Origin: an uncultured Acetatifactor sp. | GTDB lineage: Bacteria; Bacillota; Clostridia; Lachnospirales; Lachnospiraceae | DNA: 63,199 bases | Assembly: GCA_934402375.1 (NCBI GenBank) | Contig: CAKRUB010000014.1 | Coordinates: 1 to 63,199 of the forward strand | Direction: 5' to 3' | Part shown: one piece after another, positions 25,790 to 34,137 of the stretch | Position numbering within the stretch: the stretch's first letter is position 1 | Layout: every line of letters begins with the position of its first letter | Notes under the pieces: model-generated | The model's input: only the letters and a program-made list of their open reading frames with translations | The model's database searches: none | What the model was told of the DNA's origin: nothing | Translations under genes and position numbers: made by a program

Positions 25790-26128
25790 GACAGACGGTC
25801 GCGGCTGCGGGCTGCCACTTTGGCAGTTCCGGCAGGTGAGGAAAGTCCGGGCTTCATAGGGCAGGATGCCGGATAACGTCCGGTGGAGGCGACTCCAAGG
25901 CCAGTGCAACAGAAATATACCGCCAGCTGTATCAGCTGGTAAGGGTGGAAAGGCAGCTTAAGAGACTACCGTCCGCATGGTAACAGGCGGAGCCATGTAA
26001 ACCCCATCCGAAGCAAGACCAAACAGAGAGCGATAGACTTGCCCGGTCTGCTTTCAGGTAGGTCGCTTGATGCGGCTGGCAACAGCCGTACTAGATAGAT
26101 GACCGTTCAACGACATAACCCGGCTTAT
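25790..26128 (+). ncRNA. rnpB: RNase P RNA
   Basis: This is the catalytic RNA of RNase P, which trims tRNA 5' ends. Conserved landmarks are GAGGAAAGTCCGGGC (25837-25852), ACAGAAATATACCGCC (~25908), AAGGGTGGAAAGG, the GAAGCAAGACC-type segment, and the 3' end CCCGGCTTA. The ends ACGGTC and GACCGT pair as helix P1. The exact 5' and 3' ends are set by eye and may be off by several bases. Confidence 0.95.
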
Positions 26129-26142
26129 CGTTTTGCTTATGT

Positions 26143-26172
26143 AAAAAGAATCGTTTTTCGGCGGTTCTTTTT
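26143..26172 (+). terminator. Intrinsic terminator of rnpB
   Basis: Arms AAAAAGAATCG (26143-26153) and CGGTTCTTTTT (26162-26172), one G-U pair, with the T-tract inside the right arm. Confidence 0.8.
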
Positions 26173-26190
26173 GTTGTTTAGGAGGGAATT

Positions 26191-27030
26191 TTGAAAAACC
26201 AAGCAATGATAAAAATGATAGTTTTCATAAGCTGTCTGCTTCTCTCCGGGTGCGGAATGCAAGGGGAAGAGGTGGGCAGCACACAGAACCGGACGGAGGA
26301 AAACCGACAGTCCACGGCAGAACGGGAAGCGGCAACATCGGAGCAGAGTGAGACGTCAGAGATGGAACGAGAATCAGAGCAGAGCAGGGTGTCTGCGGCA
26401 AGGCAGCTCTCCGAGATGGAGCTTCTGGATGCGGATGACCCGGAGAATACGAATCTGGCGGATCAGCTACAGAGGACAGGAGCGGGTATGATGGTGCGGA
26501 TCGAGGTGGACGGCTATCTGGGCAGCGGCGTAATCTATCGGGAGGAAGAGGGAAAGCTGCTGATACTGACTGCTGCGCATCTTCTGGAGAATGCAGCGGA
26601 GGACGCACTGCTGACCTTTGCGGACGGCTGGCAGACGACCTCCGGGGATTACGAATGCTTTGAACTGGCTGATTTTGCGGTCGTCCGGCTTGAAGCGGAA
26701 AGCATTCCGGCGGAGCACAGGGCGAATTATCTGTGCGCGAATGTGGATAAGGATGCCTTCGATGCCGTGCGCACAGGGGACGGCTGTATTGTCATGGGAT
26801 GCAGGAACGGCGTGGCGGCGGAGACCTATGAGGGGAGCATTCTGGATTCCTGGATATTTATGGAGGATTACGGTCAATATATGATCTGGGCGAGGGCTGA
26901 GGGAATGCCGGGGATGTCCGGCGGCGGACTGTTCGACAGCCGTGGACATTTTCTGGGGATTTTGTCCGGGACGGACGGGGAGGGAGAGCTGGCAGCCGTG
27001 CCGCTGAGTCTGATACTGCCGGAACTGTAA
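26191..27030 (+). CDS. Lipoprotein with trypsin-like serine protease domain
   Basis: A 279-residue exported lipoprotein. The signal peptide ends at lipobox LLSGC with lipid-carrying Cys21. A Glu/Ser/Thr-rich linker (~25-85) follows, then a chymotrypsin-fold protease. The probable catalytic triad is His130 (LTAAHLL), Asp161 (ADFAVV) and Ser243 (GMSGGG). The start is TTG 26191, set by AGGAGG (26180-26185) five bases upstream; the in-frame ATG 26206 is too far from it. It should sit on the outer face of the membrane and may take part in surface quality control or processing. Confidence 0.85.
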   Translation: MKNQAMIKMIVFISCLLLSGCGMQGEEVGSTQNRTEENRQSTAEREAATSEQSETSEMERESEQSRVSAARQLSEMELLDADDPENTNLADQLQRTGAGMMVRIEVDGYLGSGVIYREEEGKLLILTAAHLLENAAEDALLTFADGWQTTSGDYECFELADFAVVRLEAESIPAEHRANYLCANVDKDAFDAVRTGDGCIVMGCRNGVAAETYEGSILDSWIFMEDYGQYMIWARAEGMPGMSGGGLFDSRGHFLGILSGTDGEGELAAVPLSLILPEL

Positions 27031-27060
27031 CTTATTCATAAAAGTTTTAGATTCGGCTTC

Positions 27061-27089
27061 TTGACAAGCCTCGAAATATGGTAGACAAT
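27061..27089 (+). promoter_or_regulatory. Probable promoter of the CobW-like GTPase operon
   Basis: -35 TTGACA (27061-27066), 17-base spacer, weak -10 GACAAT (27084-27089). No Zur-type operator was recognised. Confidence 0.45.
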
Positions 27090-27132
27090 GTATCTGTTTA
27101 GAGTATTTATGGCAAAGAAAGGATGGATTACA

Positions 27133-28341
27133 ATGACGAAAATAGATGTTTTTTCAGGATTTCTCGGCGCCGGTAAGACGACGCTGATCAAGAAGCTGTT
27201 AAAGGAGGCACTGGACGGCAGCAAGACCGTGCTGATTGAGAATGAGTTCGGAGAGATCGGTATTGACGGAGGCTTCCTCAAGGAGGCAGGCATTGAGATC
27301 AAAGAAATGAATTCCGGCTGTATCTGCTGTTCTTTGGTAGGCGATTTCGGTAGTTCCCTGAAGGAAGTGATCGAGACCTATGCACCGGAGAGAATCCTGA
27401 TTGAGCCGTCAGGTGTCGGAAAGCTTTCCGATGTACTCAAGGCGGTGGAGAATGTTGCTGCAAACCTGAACGTGAAGGTAAACAGTGCGGTCGCAGTGGT
27501 TGATGCATCCAAGGCGAAGATGTATATCAAGAACTTCGGCGAATTCTTTATCAATCAGATTGCATTTGCGGGAACGATCATTCTGAGCAGAACCGACAAG
27601 GTCAGCGCAGAGAAGCTCGCCGAGTGTGTAGCGTTGATCCGGGAGCACAATGCAAAGGCAACCATCATTACAACGCCTCTTGCCGAGCTTGACGGAAAGG
27701 CAATTCTGGAGACGATCGAGGGCGCTGATACGCTGGACGATATGATGCGTGAGATGATGGAGCAGCTTCATGACGAGGATGAGCATGAACACCATCATCA
27801 CCACGACCATGACGACGATGATGACGAGGACGAGCATGAGCACCATCATCACCACGACCATGACGACGATGATGACGAGGACGAGCATGAGCACCATCAT
27901 CACCACGACCATGACGACGATGAGGATGATGAGGAGCATGAGCACCATCACCACCACGACCATGACGACGATGATGACGAGGACGAGCATGAGCATCATC
28001 ACCACCACGACCATGATCACGAGTGCTGCTGCGGTCATGACCACGATCATCACCATCACCACCATCATGCGGATGAGGTGTTTACGAGCTGGGGCAAGGA
28101 GTCTCCCGCCAAGTTTACCAAGGAGAGGATTGAGAGCATCCTGACAGCGCTTGACAGCGGCGAGTACGGTGCAATCCTTCGTGCGAAGGGCATGGTTCCG
28201 GCAGAGGACGGCACATGGATTTATTATGACTATGTTCCCGAAGAGCATGACATCAGAACCGGTAAGCCGGAGGTGACGGGCAAGATTTGTGTCATTGGTT
28301 CCAACCTGAAGGAGGATCAGCTGGAGGAGCTGTTCCGGTAA
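27133..28341 (+). CDS. CobW/COG0523 GTPase (metallochaperone) with His/Asp-rich repeats
   Basis: A 402-residue G3E GTPase. It has P-loop GFLGAGKTT (9-17), the family metal-binding CxCC as C63-I-C65-C66, the Walker B-like region ILIEPSG, and a C-terminal CobW_C domain. Between them (about residues 214-314) is a long insertion of near-identical 17-residue units (HEHHHHHDHDDDD type), then a CCCGHDHDH cluster and a run of seven His. COG0523 proteins deliver zinc, cobalt or nickel to target enzymes using GTP. The His/Asp insertion suggests high-capacity metal binding or storage. ATG 27133 with AAAGGATGG upstream is preferred over the earlier in-frame ATGs. A related GTPase follows 25 bp later. Confidence 0.92.
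   Translation: MTKIDVFSGFLGAGKTTLIKKLLKEALDGSKTVLIENEFGEIGIDGGFLKEAGIEIKEMNSGCICCSLVGDFGSSLKEVIETYAPERILIEPSGVGKLSDVLKAVENVAANLNVKVNSAVAVVDASKAKMYIKNFGEFFINQIAFAGTIILSRTDKVSAEKLAECVALIREHNAKATIITTPLAELDGKAILETIEGADTLDDMMREMMEQLHDEDEHEHHHHHDHDDDDDEDEHEHHHHHDHDDDDDEDEHEHHHHHDHDDDEDDEEHEHHHHHDHDDDDDEDEHEHHHHHDHDHECCCGHDHDHHHHHHHADEVFTSWGKESPAKFTKERIESILTALDSGEYGAILRAKGMVPAEDGTWIYYDYVPEEHDIRTGKPEVTGKICVIGSNLKEDQLEELFR
27772..28074 (+). repeat. Coding tandem repeat, 51-bp unit
   Basis: An in-frame repeat inside the GTPase gene. The unit of 51 bp (17 codons) recurs about five times with few changes, and one unit is altered (EDDEEHEH). It encodes alternating His-rich and Asp-rich tracts. Length change by slippage or recombination is expected. 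Confidence 0.85.
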
Positions 28342-28366
28342 ATCGACAGAAAGGAAGATTTAGCAT

Positions 28367-29299
28367 ATGAAACCCGTATATGTGATAAACGGTTTTCTGG
28401 AAAGCGGCAAGACGGAGTTCATCAGCTTCACGCTTGCGCAGCCGTATTTTCAGATCAAGGGAAAGACGCTGCTGCTGTTGTGCGAGGAAGGCGAGAAGGA
28501 GTATGACGAGGCGCTCCTGAGAAAGAGCCGCACGGAGGTCGAACTCATAGAGGACGAGGCGGATTTCACGCCGGAAAAGCTGACGGAACTGGAAAAGAAG
28601 CACAAGCCGGAGAGAATTATCATCGAGTTCAACGGTATGTGGAATTATAAAAACGCGAAGCTTCCGTGGTACTGGAAGATCGAGCAGCAGATCACGACGA
28701 TCGACGGATCGACCTTCCCGATGTACTACACAAACATGCGCTCACTGCTTGCGGAGATGATACGCGGCTCGGAGATGATTATTTTCAACAGATGCGACAC
28801 GGTCAGGGATCAGCTGAACACCTACAAGCGCAATATCAAGGCGGTCAACGCCAAGGCAGATGTCATTTTTGAGGATTCCAACGGAGAAATCGACGAGATC
28901 TTCGAGGAGGATCTGCCCTATGACCTGAAGCAGGAGACCATCGTGCTGGATAATCAGGGCTACGGCATCTGGTATCTGGATTCCATGGATCATCTGGAGC
29001 GTTACATCGGCAAGAAGCTGCAGTTTGTGGCGATGGTGCTCAAGCCGGAAAATTTCCCGAAGAATTATTTTGTCCCGGGACGTATGGCGATGACCTGTTG
29101 CGCCGAGGACATGGCATTTCTTGGCTATGCCTGCGAGTTTGCCGGTGCGGCGGCATTGAAGCAGAAGGAATGGGTCAAGGTGACTGCCACCGTTTCAAAG
29201 GAATACTGGGAGGATTATAAAGGAGAAGGCCCCATCCTCCATGCAATCAGCGTGGAAAAGACGAAGGCACCGAAGGATGAGGTCATCAGCTTCACATAA
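28367..29299 (+). CDS. CobW-like GTPase lacking CxCC, with a YcgQ-like C-terminal block
   Basis: A 310-residue P-loop GTPase related to the upstream gene (GFLESGKTE, residues 9-17), but the CxCC metal motif is absent. The C-terminal ~75 residues start RMAMTCCAEDMAFLGY (Cys244-Cys245), which resembles the conserved C-terminal block of the YcgQ/TIGR03943 family found with YcgR permeases. This would be a fusion of a GTPase with a metal- or redox-related binding domain. It is probably the partner of the His-rich GTPase. The role is inferred: metal delivery or export. Confidence 0.8.
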   Translation: MKPVYVINGFLESGKTEFISFTLAQPYFQIKGKTLLLLCEEGEKEYDEALLRKSRTEVELIEDEADFTPEKLTELEKKHKPERIIIEFNGMWNYKNAKLPWYWKIEQQITTIDGSTFPMYYTNMRSLLAEMIRGSEMIIFNRCDTVRDQLNTYKRNIKAVNAKADVIFEDSNGEIDEIFEEDLPYDLKQETIVLDNQGYGIWYLDSMDHLERYIGKKLQFVAMVLKPENFPKNYFVPGRMAMTCCAEDMAFLGYACEFAGAAALKQKEWVKVTATVSKEYWEDYKGEGPILHAISVEKTKAPKDEVISFT

Positions 29300-29302
29300 T
29301 TT

Positions 29303-30073
29303 ATGGCACAGGAAAATGAAAAGGAAATACAACAACTAAAGAATCGTTTTCACGATCTGGCAGACAGGGCGTTCACGCAGGGAATCTTTACGTTCACCGG
29401 CTTCTTAGGGCTGGGAGAACAGGAGATTTTCTGGCGTGAGGAGCCGGGGCTGAAGTATGCGGGGCATACCTTGTACGGCGGCTATGAAGGCGCCGACAGG
29501 GTTGTTGTGCGGTTTGGCGATGCGGCGGAGCTGGGCTATGAAATGCCGTTCCCGATTGTCTGTCTGCACATAAAGCCGCTCATGCCGAAGTTTGCGGATG
29601 CTCTGACACACAGGGATTTTCTGGGCGCACTGATGAATCTCGGGATTGTGAGAAGTACGATAGGCGACATAAAGGTAGGCGAAGGTGAGGCCTACCTTTT
29701 TTGTCTGGATTCGGTCGCAGAGTTCATTTGTGAAAATCTGGAACAGATCAGACATACACATGTGAAATGTACCGTTGCGCAGGAATTCAGGGAGCCGGAG
29801 CAGGAGGAGCCGGAGCAGGCAAGGATTCAGGTGGCGTCTCTTCGCGTTGACGCTGTTCTGGCAAAGGTTTATAATATGTCCAGAGATAAGAGTCTTGAAC
29901 TGTTCAGAGCCGGTAAGGTCTATGTGAACGGAAGGCTTTGCGAGAACAATGCGAGACTGCTGAAGGCAGGGGAGACTGTCAATGCGCGGGGCTTCGGCAA
30001 ATTCAGTCTCTGTGACGATGTGCGGGAGACGCGGAAGGGCAAGCTCGCGGTAGATGTCAGAGTATACAGATGA
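29303..30073 (+). CDS. YlmH family S4-domain RNA-binding protein
   Basis: A 256-residue YlmH-type protein: an N-terminal and central region with FLGLGEQEIF and DFLGALMNLGIVRSTIGDI (the YlmH hallmark), and a C-terminal S4 RNA-binding domain (~180-240) with LRVDAVLAKVYNMSR and LFRAGKVYVNG. In other Firmicutes YlmH binds ribosomes and helps rescue stalled complexes. It usually lies near ftsZ/divIVA, so its position behind two GTPases here is unusual. It starts four bases after the previous stop without a clear ribosome site, which suggests translational coupling. Confidence 0.92.
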   Translation: MAQENEKEIQQLKNRFHDLADRAFTQGIFTFTGFLGLGEQEIFWREEPGLKYAGHTLYGGYEGADRVVVRFGDAAELGYEMPFPIVCLHIKPLMPKFADALTHRDFLGALMNLGIVRSTIGDIKVGEGEAYLFCLDSVAEFICENLEQIRHTHVKCTVAQEFREPEQEEPEQARIQVASLRVDAVLAKVYNMSRDKSLELFRAGKVYVNGRLCENNARLLKAGETVNARGFGKFSLCDDVRETRKGKLAVDVRVYR

Positions 30074-30094
30074 AAATCGGAAAGAGAGGAATTT

Positions 30095-31039
30095 ATGTAT
30101 CATTATACCGCAATTCAATGGCTGTTTTTCTTTTATTTCTATTGTTTCTTCGGATGGTGCTTTGAATCCACTTATGTTTCCATAAAAGAGCGGAAGCTGA
30201 CGAACCGGGGCTTTATGAGAGGGCCGTTTCTGCCGATCTACGGCAGCGGTGCAATCATGATGCTGGTGGTTTCCATGCCGTTCCAGCACAATATTGTCCT
30301 GACCTATCTGGCGGGCTGTGTGGGAGCGACAGTGCTGGAGTATGTGACCGGTGTTACGATGGAGGCGCTGTTTAAGGTAAGGTATTGGGATTATTCCAAC
30401 AAGAAGTTTAACTTTCAGGGGCATATCTGTCTGGGCTCGACGCTGGCATGGGGATGCCTGACAGTGCTGATGACACAATTTATCCATGTTCATGTGGAAA
30501 AGGTTGTTATGATGATTCCGGGACAGGTGCTCACCGTTGTGACGCTGGTTCTGACAGCGGGGATTTTTGCGGATTTTGCGCTTTCCTTCAAGGCGGCGAT
30601 CGATCTGCGCAATATCCTGATCAAGATGGATCAGCTGAAGGGCGAGATGGTGAAGATCCAGAAGCGGCTCAATGTGATTATCGCGGTGACAAACGAGAGC
30701 ATTTCAAACCGCAAGGACGAGTTTACACAGAGCATGTCGGAGCTTAAGAGCAGCATCGAGACGAAGCTGGACGGCGTTAAGACCATGGCGCAGACCAAGC
30801 CGAGCGAGTATCTCGAGAGTGTGAAGGACGAGCTATTTGAATTGAAGGAAAAGTATCTGGTCAGCAGGGAGGATCACGACAGACTGGCAGGAGTGAGAGA
30901 TTTCTTCCAGCGCGACATGATCCGGTCGAACCCGGGAATGACCTCCACGAAGTTCAAGGAGCCGCTGGAGGAATTAAAGGAACATGCGACGAGCCGGAAG
31001 AAGGGGAAGAAAACAGAGGACGAAGAAGTGGACAGATAG
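30095..31039 (+). CDS. CmpB-type putative ABC transporter permease
   Basis: A 314-residue protein whose first ~165 residues form about five membrane helices with the family blocks FFGWCFES, NRGFMRGPFLPIYG and LEYVTGVTMEALF. This family is labelled putative ABC transporter permease, though most members lack a partner ATPase. Residues ~170-290 are a charged, coiled-coil-like cytoplasmic tail. A shorter relative lies at 39579-40013. Its biological role is unknown. Confidence 0.8.
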   Translation: MYHYTAIQWLFFFYFYCFFGWCFESTYVSIKERKLTNRGFMRGPFLPIYGSGAIMMLVVSMPFQHNIVLTYLAGCVGATVLEYVTGVTMEALFKVRYWDYSNKKFNFQGHICLGSTLAWGCLTVLMTQFIHVHVEKVVMMIPGQVLTVVTLVLTAGIFADFALSFKAAIDLRNILIKMDQLKGEMVKIQKRLNVIIAVTNESISNRKDEFTQSMSELKSSIETKLDGVKTMAQTKPSEYLESVKDELFELKEKYLVSREDHDRLAGVRDFFQRDMIRSNPGMTSTKFKEPLEELKEHATSRKKGKKTEDEEVDR

Positions 31040-31121
31040 GATTTTGTTGCTATGAAGGGGCTAATCTGATAAAATGTAACTGATTGCATACGAATCTTAT
31101 TTGCGGAAAGGATAAAATTTA

Positions 31122-32153
31122 ATGTTGGAATTAAGCGTGATTGTTCCGGTCTATAATATGGCTAAGGACGGGAATCTGGCTTATTGCATCAATTCTTTAG
31201 TGCGGCAGACGGTGCAGAGCATGGAAATTATAGCCGTTGACGACGCATCGACGGACGATTCGCTGAAGATTCTTCGGGAATTTGAGAAAAAATATCCCGG
31301 GAGGGTGAAGGCGATTGCGTCCCCGGAGAACCGGAGGCAGGGCGGCGCCAGAAATCTGGGCTTGCGGGAGGCACAGGGGCGGTACATCGGCTTTATGGAT
31401 GCGGACGACTGGGTCGTTGAAGATTTATATGAACGGATGCTGGAGGTTGCAAAGCGCACGGGAGCGGATGTTGTCGGGACAGATATGTGCAGGGTTTACG
31501 AGCATACCATGGTTCCCACGCAGAGGGAGGCGTGCAATCTGCTCAGCCAGACGGGAATACTCGACCACGAAAAGAGAAAAGAATACCTGTTACAGCCCGG
31601 GCCGCTCAGCACTAAGATTTATGCGCGGGAGATTTTCTTTGCTAAGGAATTTCATTTTCCCGAGCACATGTCATATGAGGATAACGCGACCTCGATTGAA
31701 ATCGGAATGCGGATAAAGCATTTTGAACACATACCGGAGGCGAATGTATTTTACTATCAGCACGGTGATTCCACGACCCATCACGTTGACATAAAAAAGT
31801 GTCAGGACCGTATGGAGGCAATGCGCATTATGCTGGGGTACGCGAAGGAAGACGGCGCATTGGAGGAGTTCCGGGACGTGATAGAGTATCACTTCAGCAT
31901 CCTGTTTTACCGGAACACTTTATTTTCCTATATGCAGAGTGATATTAAGAAGGATATGGGCTTTGTCAGAAAGCTGGGAGCGGAAATGGTGGCTGCCTTC
32001 CCCGATTTCCGGCAAAATGCTTATTACAATCAGACCGTGGACGACTATGAAAAGAAGCTGATTAATCTGCAGTTGAAATCTACATTTGCATTTATGGTAA
32101 TTTACAAACTGAAATTATTACTTAGAAAGATCAGGAGGAAGACAGCAAAATGA
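31122..32153 (+). CDS. Family 2 glycosyltransferase
   Basis: A 343-residue GT2 enzyme with the SpsA-like GT-A fold. It has ELSVIVPVYN at the start, VDDASTDDS, GGARNLGLREAQG and the metal-binding DxD-type FMDADDW. The likely base is in the YEDNATS block. A basic amphipathic C-terminus could touch the membrane. It opens a tight three-gene set in which the stop overlaps the PIG-L start by four bases. It probably transfers a sugar, maybe N-acetylated, to a surface glycan. Confidence 0.9.
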   Translation: MLELSVIVPVYNMAKDGNLAYCINSLVRQTVQSMEIIAVDDASTDDSLKILREFEKKYPGRVKAIASPENRRQGGARNLGLREAQGRYIGFMDADDWVVEDLYERMLEVAKRTGADVVGTDMCRVYEHTMVPTQREACNLLSQTGILDHEKRKEYLLQPGPLSTKIYAREIFFAKEFHFPEHMSYEDNATSIEIGMRIKHFEHIPEANVFYYQHGDSTTHHVDIKKCQDRMEAMRIMLGYAKEDGALEEFRDVIEYHFSILFYRNTLFSYMQSDIKKDMGFVRKLGAEMVAAFPDFRQNAYYNQTVDDYEKKLINLQLKSTFAFMVIYKLKLLLRKIRRKTAK

Positions 32154-32797
32154 AGAAGGTAATCGTTGCCATCGGCGCACATCTGGATGATATTGAGCTG
32201 GCCGCGGGGGGGACTCTTGCGAAGGCCGTGAAGGATGGACATGATGTCCATATGATCGTCATGAGCCAGTCCGGATACACCGATTATAACGGAAAAGTCA
32301 TGAGAACCAATGAGACAGCTATGCAGGAAGGAAGAAATGCCGCAAGGGTTCTGGGATGTAAGGATCTGGACATTCTGGATTTCAGCAATAAGGACATTGC
32401 CTATGATTCCAGGGCGGTAGAGGCAATCGAAAAGAGAATCAATATTATTAAACCGGACATTATTTTTACACACTGGCCCTTCGATACGCATCAGGCGCAT
32501 GTTGCAGTCGGAAAGTCTACTATTTCTGCGGCAAGACGTTATAACACGATTTACTTTTTTGAGCCCATTTCTCCTTCGGGAAGATCCTATGTCGGGTTCC
32601 GTCCCCAGCTGTATGTAGATATTACCGATGTGATCGACACAAAGATTGCGGCACTGGATGAGCATGTGACGGAAAAAAACAAATATGGTGATTATTGGAT
32701 TCGCGGTGTGGAGGCAAGAGCAGCATTCCGCGGATATGAAATGGGAAGAATGTACGGGGAAACATTTGAAGTATTGAGAGAAGAACTGGTGCTGTAA
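32150..32797 (+). CDS. PIG-L family deacetylase
   Basis: A 215-residue zinc-dependent N-deacetylase with motif AHLDDIE (10-16), in which His11 and Asp14 bind zinc and Asp13 is the base, and a later HWPFDTHQAHV block supplying the third zinc ligand. Members remove the acetyl group from N-acetylglucosamine on glycolipids, mycothiol-type thiols or antibiotics. Its place between a GT2 and a hexapeptide acyltransferase suggests deacetylation of a sugar that is then re-acylated. Confidence 0.92.
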   Translation: MKKVIVAIGAHLDDIELAAGGTLAKAVKDGHDVHMIVMSQSGYTDYNGKVMRTNETAMQEGRNAARVLGCKDLDILDFSNKDIAYDSRAVEAIEKRINIIKPDIIFTHWPFDTHQAHVAVGKSTISAARRYNTIYFFEPISPSGRSYVGFRPQLYVDITDVIDTKIAALDEHVTEKNKYGDYWIRGVEARAAFRGYEMGRMYGETFEVLREELVL

Positions 32798-32799
32798 CT

Positions 32800-33693
32800 A
32801 TGAGTGAGTTAAAAGAATTCTTTTGCGTGGACGCATCAAAGTACGATGCAACAAAACATTTTCAGGTAGTCCGCCCTGCCAGCCTTTCCAATCCGCAGAA
32901 CAATGCAGTCATGTTTGTGACGGAGGGATTTCTGAAATATTGGGAAGCTGTGCTGAGTGTGGAGGAATGCATTGTAATCTGGCCGGAAAATCGTCCGGTA
33001 CCGGAGGAGCTTGCGAAAAGACATGCGGTGATCCTTTCCAGAGAACCGCGTTACGGATTTGCAAAGTTTTTCCATGAAAATCATGTAACCTACAATGTCC
33101 TGCCAAAGCCTTATGAGATGAAAGACGGTGCCATGATCTGTGAGGGAGCCGAAATCGGAGAGGGAACGATTATTTTCCCGGGGGCTTATGTGGACGGCGA
33201 TGTGAAGATAGGGAAAAACTGCTATATCGCATCCGGTGTCCGGCTTGTCGGCGCTGTGCAGATCGGTGACGACTGCATTATCCGCGAAAACACGGTGATT
33301 GGTTCGGATGGCCTGACAACGCGCAGAAATGAGGAGGGCGAGATTATTACGATTCCTCAGTTCGGAGGCGTTGTCATAGAAGACAATGTACAGATTGGTG
33401 CGAACAGCGTTGTCTGCAAGGGCGCCATCGATAATACCGTTATCGGAAGCGGAAGCCGGATTGACAACTGTTCCTTTATTTCGCATAACGTTAAGATGGG
33501 GAAGGATACGATTGTCGTCGGGGAGGTTCTGATGATGGGAAGCTCTTCCACGGGAGAAAGAGCCTATCTTTCGGGAAACGTTGTGGTGCGGGACGGAATA
33601 TCGATCGGGAAGGACGCTTTTGTGGGCATGGGAGCCGTTGTGACGAAGAATGTGCCTGACGGTGTTACGGTAAAGGGCAATCCCGCAAGATAA
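32800..33693 (+). CDS. Left-handed beta-helix acyltransferase, LpxD-like
   Basis: A 297-residue protein. An N-terminal ~100-residue domain, reminiscent of the uridine-binding domain of LpxD, is followed by hexapeptide repeats (IGEGTIIFPGAYVDG, IGKNCYIASG, IGDDCIIRENTVIG and so on) that form a left-handed beta-helix, with HNVKMG supplying the catalytic His. LpxD acylates glucosamine amines in lipid A; this organism makes no lipid A, so the acceptor is likely the amine freed by the PIG-L enzyme. It begins two bases after the previous stop. Confidence 0.85.
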   Translation: MSELKEFFCVDASKYDATKHFQVVRPASLSNPQNNAVMFVTEGFLKYWEAVLSVEECIVIWPENRPVPEELAKRHAVILSREPRYGFAKFFHENHVTYNVLPKPYEMKDGAMICEGAEIGEGTIIFPGAYVDGDVKIGKNCYIASGVRLVGAVQIGDDCIIRENTVIGSDGLTTRRNEEGEIITIPQFGGVVIEDNVQIGANSVVCKGAIDNTVIGSGSRIDNCSFISHNVKMGKDTIVVGEVLMMGSSSTGERAYLSGNVVVRDGISIGKDAFVGMGAVVTKNVPDGVTVKGNPAR

Positions 33694-33721
33694 AATTTTT
33701 ATTATAAGATAAAAAAAGTAC

Positions 33722-33750
33722 TTGACAAATTGAAATGAGAGGCATATTCT
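33722..33750 (+). promoter_or_regulatory. Promoter of the T-box/trpXYZ transcript
   Basis: -35 TTGACA (33722-33727), 17-base spacer, -10 TATTCT (33745-33750). Confidence 0.75.
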
Positions 33751-33756
33751 AATCAT

Positions 33757-34060
33757 AAGTTTTGTAAACCTGTGAGAAAGAGTAGTAAGCTTAAGGGAAT
33801 ATTACAGAGAGCCGCCGGAGGTGGGATGGTGGCATAGGATCTTTTGCTGAATGGACTTTTGAGGCCGGTCTGAATTGATTGATTCCTTGTAAAAAGGTGA
33901 GGGCAGGTAGGCACCGGCGGGATTCGGACCCGTTATCAAGCCGACGGATATGATGGTATTCGGAATAAGAGGACTTTAAAGTCAATTTGAGTGGCACCGC
34001 GAGGATCGTATGATCAGCGTCTCAGATGCATACCTTTGTATGCGTTTGGGGCGCTTTTTT
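33757..34060 (+). promoter_or_regulatory. T-box riboswitch, tryptophan specifier (UGG)
   Basis: The leader has the T-box sequence GTGGCACCGCGAG (33991-34003) and a stem I in which CTGAATGGACTTTTGAG places the specifier TGG at 33852-33854, matching tRNA-Trp. The terminator stem runs from GCGT (34017) to GCGC (34054) with a CTTT-type loop and six T's (34055-34060). Uncharged tRNA-Trp should block termination and turn on trpXYZ. Confidence 0.92.
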
Positions 34061-34137
34061 GTAGCTTCGCTTCACTCAGGCTACAGGCGCAAAACGAATA
34101 AAAATTTGCAGCCTATGAGGCAGAAAGAGGAAAAGTT

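Noticed and set aside
27409..28248. Minus-strand ORF with a long Val/Met-rich stretch resembling membrane segments
   Set aside because: It is the reverse reading of the His/Asp repeat (CAT/CAC and GAT/GAC reversed give Met/Val/Ile codons), not a membrane protein.
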